Assembly: GCA_937871635.1 (NCBI GenBank)
Contig: CALMNS010000002.1
Span: 1-10,398, forward strand
Reading direction: 5' to 3'
Source: an uncultured Solirubrobacter sp.
Lineage (GTDB): Bacteria > Actinomycetota > Thermoleophilia > Solirubrobacterales > Solirubrobacteraceae
DNA: 10,398 bases
Each line of letters opens with the position of its first letter. Position 1 is the stretch's first letter. The notes under the pieces were generated by a model that was given only the letters and a program-made list of their open reading frames with translations, made no database searches and had not been told where the DNA came from. The translations under genes were made by a program, and so were the position numbers. Below, piece by piece: positions 6,710-10,398 of this stretch.

Positions 6710-7337
6710 AGACGCGCTCCTGCGCGCCGCCGAGGGCGGCGCGCATCGCCGCCTCCCCGCCGAACTGGAAGTCGAGCTGGGAGGTGTAGGCCGCGCAGGC
6801 GTCGAGCTTGCGGCCGCTGGGGGCGAAGGCGTCCCCCGGCAGCGCCTCGGGGGCGTCGGGCCGCAGGCCGTACGGGAGCTCGCGGTAGCGGCGGGCCTTG
6901 AGGTGGTCGGTCGCGCGGACGACCAGGAGGTGGTCGACGTGGCCGCCGATCCCCTGCGGGACGAACAGCTCGTCGAAGGTCGGCAGGTCGAGCTCGAGGT
7001 CGTCCCCCTCGTGCGGCGCGCCGAACAGGGCCGCCTCGGAGTCGTAGCCGCGGTGCGGCGCCTCGGCGTGGTCGAGGTGGATGACCTCGGCGGCGCCGAG
7101 GATCTCCGCCGCCGCGTGGTCCTCCGCGCGGCGCAGGGCCATGTAGTCGACCTCGGGCGCGATCCCCTTGTCGGTCTGGCAGGCGAGGGCGAAGCCGGTC
7201 GGCTCGGGGACGCTCTGGGTGAAGACCGTCAGGAGGATCGTGTGCCAGCCGGCCTTGGACAGCGCCGCGAAGGCGGCGCCGACCGAGAAGGCGACGTCGT
7301 CGAGATGGGGGGAGACGAAGAGGGCGCGCTTGCTCAC
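6657..7337 (-). CDS. PIG-L/LmbE-family deacetylase
   Basis: A 226-residue protein of the PIG-L/LmbE fold, zinc enzymes that remove N-acyl groups from sugar amines or similar substrates. The N-terminal motif SPHLDDVAFSVG (9-20) matches the family signature. By comparison with MshB, His11 and Asp14 are expected metal ligands and Asp13 the catalytic base. GGHVDH (131-136) gives His133 and the third ligand His136. YMALRRAEDHAAAEILG (65-81) is the usual conserved helix after the second strand. The GTG at 7337 is chosen because it forms a GTGA overlap with the GT4 stop and the fold starts immediately. The frame stays open upstream for at least 10 more residues, but that would only re-read GT4 sequence. 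It is the last gene of the operon. Its last 16 or so residues are arginine- and proline-rich and lie antisense to the FAD enzyme gene. The likely substrate is the GT4 product, by analogy with MshA/MshB. Confidence 0.88.
   Translation of the reverse strand: MSKRALFVSPHLDDVAFSVGAAFAALSKAGWHTILLTVFTQSVPEPTGFALACQTDKGIAPEVDYMALRRAEDHAAAEILGAAEVIHLDHAEAPHRGYDSEAALFGAPHEGDDLELDLPTFDELFVPQGIGGHVDHLLVVRATDHLKARRYRELPYGLRPDAPEALPGDAFAPSGRKLDACAAYTSQLDFQFGGEAAMRAALGGAQERVSRRAPGPSPDRGRAAPP
6721..6745 (+). terminator. possible terminator hairpin after the FAD enzyme gene
   Basis: A perfect 11-bp inverted repeat, TGCGCGCCGCC / GGCGGCGCGCA, with a 3-nt GAG loop starts 11 nt after the TAG at 6707-6709. It has no following T-tract. 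It lies within the antisense deacetylase coding region, where it encodes part of MRAALGG. The very stable stem and its position suggest a role in ending + strand transcription, but chance pairing in GC-rich coding DNA is possible. Confidence 0.38.
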
Positions 7338-8578
7338 AGGAGGTGTGGATCCTCGCGGAAGCGGCACGGCTCCGTCGGGTCGGCGCGCGGGCTAGACCAG
7401 CCCGGGTTGGCGGGGGCGTCGTAGGCGGCCATGATCTGGCGGGCCACCACGGGCCAGGCGTAGAGGCGCTCGACGTCGGCGCGCGCCTGCCTGGCGAGCC
7501 GGGCGCGCTGCTCGGGATCGGCCACCAGCTCATCGAGGACGGCCGTGAGTCCCGTCACGTCGCCCGGCGGGACGAGGCGCCCGTTGTGGCCGTCGGCGAT
7601 GCAGTCCTTCACGCCGACCGCGTCGCCGGCGACGACCGGGATGCCGCCCGCCATCGCCTCGAGGATGGTGTTGCTGAAGCCCTCCGCGTAGGTGGGGGAG
7701 GCGAAGACGGCGGCGTCACGGTACACCTGCGGAACCTGGTCGTAGGGGACCGCGCCCGGGAACTCCGCGTCGACCGACAGCTCCGCCGCGAGCTCGCGGG
7801 CCGCCTCGAAGTCGGGGCCGATGCCGGACATCACCACCCGGACCGGCAGCTCCGCGGCGGCGCGGATGAGGTCCAGCGCGCCCTTGCGGCGGTCGACGCG
7901 TCCGTGGTAGAGGACCGTCGGTGTCTCCTTCGGGAAACTGCTAGCCAGTGCTAGCGCTGGAGTAGCACTGGCTAGCGGTCTCGGCGAGGAGGGCTCCACG
8001 CTGGCGCCCGGCGCGAACCGCTTCGCGTCCACGGCGCCCGGCACGATCGTGAAGCGCTCTGCCGGCGTGCCGAACCGCTCGATCACCTCGTCGCGGAAGG
8101 AGGCCGAGCCGATCAGCAGCGCGCCCGCGTGGTCGAGCACCGCCCGCATGGCCCGCTCGTGCGTGGCGCAGCAGGAGCCCACCCAGTGACCGTCGCCGCC
8201 CTGGATCGAGACGACGCACGGGACGCCGAGCTCGCGGGCGGCCTCCATGCCGGCGAGGCCCGTCGGGTAGCCGTACTGGGCGTGGATCACGTCGAACGGC
8301 GCCTCGCGCAGGACGGTCTCCCGCAGCGTGGCGACGTCGCGCTCGAAGTCCCCGCCGGCCTGCTCGCCGAGCGCCTCGAGGCCGAGCACCCGCACGCCGG
8401 GCACGGGCGGCGGCGGCCCGCCGCCGTAGACGCGCGTGCCGCGCTCGTCGCCGCGGTACTGCGAGACCATCGTCACGTCGTGGCCCGCGGCCACCAGCTC
8501 GCCCAGCAGGTTCGCGGCGTAGACCGACATGCCGCTGATGGCGGGGAAGAAGCGCCGGGAGACGAAGCAGACTCTCAC
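7334..8578 (-). CDS. GT4-family glycosyltransferase
   Basis: A 414-residue GT-B-fold transferase (GT4-type, Glyco_transf_4 then Glycos_transf_1), predicted cytosolic or membrane-associated, using a nucleotide sugar. The N-terminal domain begins VRVCFVSRRFFPAISGMS. The C-terminal domain has HGRVDRRKG (Arg227 and Lys232, the usual phosphate-binding pair), YAEGFSNTILEAMA with the E-x7-E motif (Glu299/Glu307) and GHNGRLVPPGD. A stretch of about 25 residues between KRFAPG and PTVLYHGR (about 192-219) is low in complexity and holds the 37-bp palindrome. GSCCATH (134-140) with neighbouring His131 is an unusual Cys-Cys-His grouping. GTG at 8578 makes a GTGA overlap with the TIM-barrel gene stop, and the fold begins at once, so the much longer open frame upstream is rejected. 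The gene ends in a GTGA overlap with the deacetylase gene. Sugar and acceptor are unknown. Confidence 0.9.
   Translation of the reverse strand: MRVCFVSRRFFPAISGMSVYAANLLGELVAAGHDVTMVSQYRGDERGTRVYGGGPPPPVPGVRVLGLEALGEQAGGDFERDVATLRETVLREAPFDVIHAQYGYPTGLAGMEAARELGVPCVVSIQGGDGHWVGSCCATHERAMRAVLDHAGALLIGSASFRDEVIERFGTPAERFTIVPGAVDAKRFAPGASVEPSSPRPLASATPALALASSFPKETPTVLYHGRVDRRKGALDLIRAAAELPVRVVMSGIGPDFEAARELAAELSVDAEFPGAVPYDQVPQVYRDAAVFASPTYAEGFSNTILEAMAGGIPVVAGDAVGVKDCIADGHNGRLVPPGDVTGLTAVLDELVADPEQRARLARQARADVERLYAWPVVARQIMAAYDAPANPGWSSPRADPTEPCRFREDPHLL
7940..7976. repeat. perfect 14-bp inverted repeat with three GCTAGC copies inside the GT4 gene
   Basis: Arms GCTAGCCAGTGCTA (7940-7953) and TAGCACTGGCTAGC (7963-7976) are exact complements around the 9-nt loop GCGCTGGAG. 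GCTAGC occurs at 7940, 7950 and 7971. An alternative 16-bp near-palindrome, CCAGTGCTAGCGCTGG (7945-7960, one mismatched pair), overlaps it, so two competing folds exist. It encodes roughly PLASATPALALAS (residues 201-213 of the transferase) in frame, in a variable linker. CTAG is scarce in the rest of the window, and local composition is less GC-rich than its surroundings. It resembles a small palindromic repeat element inserted into a gene without breaking it. Confidence 0.7.
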
Positions 8579-9390
8579 GGGCGCAGGGCGGCGAGGGCGG
8601 CGGGGACCATCTCGTGGGCGCGGTGCGAGTCGCGCGAGAGCTCGACGCAGACCAGCCCCCGCCAGCCGATCTCCTCGATCGCGCCGAGGACCGCCGGCAG
8701 GTCCATGTCCCCCTCGCCGAACGGCAGGTGGACGTGCTCGCCGCGCTTCATGTCCTCGACCGTGATGGTCGCGAGCCGCCCCGCGAGCTCGCGCACCGCC
8801 ACGGCCGGATCGCGCTCGCCGGTCACCAGGCAGTGGCCGGTGTCGAGCGCCAGCGGCAGGTCGGCGGGCATCACGGCGAGGAACTCGTCGAGGTCCCCGA
8901 TCGCCATGCCCGGCTCGGGCTCGAGGGCGACGACGACGCCGCGCGCCGCGGCGTGCTCGCGGAGCTGCTCGACGCCCTCGAGCAGCCACGCGCGGGCGCG
9001 CTCGGCCGGCACGCCCGCCTGTGGCACGCCGGCCCAGAAGGAGACGCACTCGCTGCCCAGCACGCTCGCGACGTCGACCGCGCGCCGCAGGAAGTCGACG
9101 CGCCGCGCCCGACCGTCGGGCTCGGGGGAGACGAGGGTCGGCTCGTGCTTGACGCGCGGGTCGAGCAGGTAGCGCGCGCCCGTCTCGATCACCGAGCCGA
9201 GGCCGAGCGCCGAGAGCCGCTCGCCCAGCTTGAGCGCGCGCGAGGGGAGGAAGGGCGCGTAGGGATCGAGGTGGTGGACGTCGAGCGAGAGCGCGATGCC
9301 GTCGTAGCCCGCGTCGGCGATCAGCTCCACCGCGTGCTCGAGGCGGTGGTTCTGGGTGCCGTTCGTGTTGTAGGCGTAGCGCAGGCTCAC
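8575..9390 (-). CDS. sugar phosphate isomerase/epimerase (xylose-isomerase-like TIM barrel)
   Basis: A 271-residue protein of the AP-endonuclease-2/xylose-isomerase-like TIM-barrel group, which includes sugar isomerases, epimerases and endonuclease IV relatives that use a divalent metal. Strand-end motifs are in order: GYDGIALSLDVHHLDP (28-43), SVIETGARYLL (66-76), SFWAG (117-121), VALEPEPG (154-161, Glu157), ALDTGH (181-186, Asp183 and His186), the region with His219/His221 followed by GEGDMD (225-230), and CVELSRDSH (248-256, Glu250). The Glu-Asp-His-His-Glu set is consistent with a working metal site. GTG at 9390 is chosen because it forms a GTGA overlap with the YcaO stop and the first strand (LRYAYNTNG) follows directly. 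The downstream GT4 gene is joined by another GTGA. The substrate is unknown; the neighbours suggest a sugar or inositol-like building block. No Shine-Dalgarno is seen. Confidence 0.85.
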   Translation of the reverse strand: MSLRYAYNTNGTQNHRLEHAVELIADAGYDGIALSLDVHHLDPYAPFLPSRALKLGERLSALGLGSVIETGARYLLDPRVKHEPTLVSPEPDGRARRVDFLRRAVDVASVLGSECVSFWAGVPQAGVPAERARAWLLEGVEQLREHAAARGVVVALEPEPGMAIGDLDEFLAVMPADLPLALDTGHCLVTGERDPAVAVRELAGRLATITVEDMKRGEHVHLPFGEGDMDLPAVLGAIEEIGWRGLVCVELSRDSHRAHEMVPAALAALRP

Positions 9391-10398
9391 GTGCCCGGGG
9401 CTCGGTAGGCGTGGCGGTCGGGCTCGCGGTACAGCGGCGCGAACGCCGCCGCCACCTCGTCGAGCCAGCCCGTGTCGATCCACACCGGCTCGGGCACCGC
9501 CGCGCGCGTCCAGCCCTCGCGCGGCGCGTCGTGGACGGCGTGCGGGCAGCGCTCGATCAGCCGCGCGACCCCGCGCCGGCCGAGCCGGTGGTGGCTCAGC
9601 ACCTCCGCCTCGAGCCCGGGCACGATCACCTTGGCCACCCGGGCGGGGTCCTCCGGCTCGGTGAGCTCGACCACGAGGATCTCGTACCCCGCCTCGGCGA
9701 GGGCCCGGGTGCGCCGCTGCGGGTCGAAGGCGGGCGGCAGCGGGACCGTCTCATGGACCCGGGTGAGGCGGTCGACGACGCGGGCGACCGCCGCCGGCTC
9801 GCGCAGCAGGGCGTCGAAGCAAGCGTTGAGGTCGACGCCCAGCTCCTCGAGGACCTTCCCGCCGTCGCCGCCGAAGCGCTCGACGTACGCGGCCGGCGCG
9901 ACGGCGAGCGCCTCGGGCCCGCCGAAGAAGAAGCGCTTGCGCGAGCGCGACGAGCACAGCTCGAGCAGGGCCTTGCGCCCGGCGACGACCGGATCGGCGT
10001 CGGCGCCCTCGCCGGTGGCGGTGCGCATCACCGCGGGGACGCTGGGGTCCGCATCGAGCGCCGAGGCGTGGAAGGCGTGGACGCCGAAGGCGTGGCCCGC
10101 GTACTTGAGCCGCACCTCGACCCCCAGGCCGGCGAGCCGCTCGACCAGCGCCGGCGCCACCGCCCGGGCGTCGACCGCGCGCCCTGAGTCGAGCGCCTTG
10201 AACGCCGACCAGTTGAGGTCGCGCTGGAGCAGCTCGTTGAGTCCGTGGCCGACCGCGCGGGCCAGGTCGTCCCCCGCGCCGGCGCCCGCGCCGTTCGTGA
10301 TCGGCGGGAACAGCGGCTCGCCCCGGCGGCCGTACTGCGCGCCGCTGGTCACCACCGCCTCGAGCGGCACCAGGCGCTCGTCCCCGTCGGGCCAGCGG
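9387..10398 (-). CDS. YcaO-domain protein (partial, 5' end outside the window)
   Basis: The frame is open from the right edge down to a TGA at 9387-9389, giving about 336 residues of C-terminal sequence. The first ones (RWPDGDERLVPLEAV) already belong to the domain, so the gene starts beyond 10398; a GTG at 10370 is internal. YcaO proteins use ATP to activate peptide-backbone amides, making azolines or thioamides in RiPPs and in methyl-coenzyme M reductase. Counting from the GTG at 10370, visible landmarks are PPITNGAGAGAG (22-33), HGLNELLQRD (42-51), AGRKALLELCSSRSR (130-144) and VAKVIVPGLEAEVL (245-258). Two conserved site positions differ from the pattern I know: the E-x-x-E-R-D box reads E46-L-L-Q49-R-D, and the E-x-x-Q-S-R box reads ELCSSR. 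There is no C-terminal PxPxP tail. The gene heads the visible operon and joins the TIM-barrel gene by a GTGA overlap. No precursor peptide or partner protein is in the window; one could lie upstream. Confidence 0.82.
   Translation of the reverse strand, partial: RWPDGDERLVPLEAVVTSGAQYGRRGEPLFPPITNGAGAGAGDDLARAVGHGLNELLQRDLNWSAFKALDSGRAVDARAVAPALVERLAGLGVEVRLKYAGHAFGVHAFHASALDADPSVPAVMRTATGEGADADPVVAGRKALLELCSSRSRKRFFFGGPEALAVAPAAYVERFGGDGGKVLEELGVDLNACFDALLREPAAVARVVDRLTRVHETVPLPPAFDPQRRTRALAEAGYEILVVELTEPEDPARVAKVIVPGLEAEVLSHHRLGRRGVARLIERCPHAVHDAPREGWTRAAVPEPVWIDTGWLDEVAAAFAPLYREPDRHAYRAPGT

Noticed and set aside
7940..7976. Integron attC site or intrinsic terminator
   Set aside because: No attC core boxes (RYYYAAC/GTTRRRY) and no integrase are present, the element lies mid-gene in frame, and no T-tract follows on either strand.
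6657..8578. Mycothiol genes mshA/mshB
   Set aside because: The order GT4 then PIG-L fits, but mshC and mshD are absent, the partners are a YcaO protein and a TIM-barrel protein, and the motifs do not allow a specific assignment.
8579..9049. N-terminal extension of the GT4 frame up to 9049
   Set aside because: The extension is Arg/Gly/Ala-rich, overlaps the TIM-barrel gene, and the GT-B fold begins exactly at the GTG at 8578 that overlaps the upstream stop.

Overview
The window is very GC-rich DNA with almost no intergenic space. Reading frames are long on both strands, and TGA/TAG stops and GTG starts dominate. This fits a high-GC actinobacterial chromosome. The class Thermoleophilia (Solirubrobacter/Conexibacter-like) is my best guess from the gene style, but no marker gene here proves it. 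I see no tRNA, rRNA, CRISPR array, transposase or phage gene.

Layout. (1) Positions 1-132 hold the 3' tail of an unidentified + strand gene. (2) Two + strand genes for polytopic membrane proteins follow (173-1489 and 1499-3085). The second is a GT-C/GT39 (PMT_2-like) glycosyltransferase and the first is a more divergent protein of similar build. Each has a TAnnnT box 6-8 nt before its ATG and no Shine-Dalgarno, which suggests leaderless transcripts. (3) A minus-strand two-component system follows: an OmpR-family regulator (4438-5139) upstream of a HAMP-HisKA sensor kinase (2984-4438). The kinase's last 102 nt overlap the 3' end of the membrane glycosyltransferase. (4) A 73-nt divergent intergenic region (5140-5212) carries three GTTA repeats exactly 10 bp apart, a plausible binding site for the regulator. 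(5) A + strand FAD enzyme of the UDP-galactopyranose-mutase/amine-oxidase type follows (5213-6709). (6) A minus-strand operon enters from the right edge: a YcaO-domain protein (9387 to beyond 10398), a xylose-isomerase-like TIM-barrel protein (8575-9390), a GT4 glycosyltransferase (7334-8578) and a PIG-L/LmbE-type deacetylase (6657-7337). The last 53 nt of the operon overlap the 3' end of the FAD enzyme gene.

How the genes may work together. The two-component pair probably controls itself and perhaps the FAD enzyme through the shared repeat-bearing region. The left half looks like envelope glycan synthesis. The right-hand operon is the most intriguing part. All three junctions are identical 4-nt GTGA overlaps without a visible ribosome binding site, so the four proteins are probably made as a set. 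A GT4 transferase next to a PIG-L deacetylase resembles the glycosylation/deacetylation steps of mycothiol and bacillithiol synthesis, but here the pair is joined to a YcaO protein and a sugar-isomerase fold. The YcaO protein departs from the usual ATP/Mg site at two positions. The product is unknown. A perfect 14-bp inverted repeat with three GCTAGC copies sits inside the GT4 coding sequence and looks like a small palindromic insertion that kept the frame.
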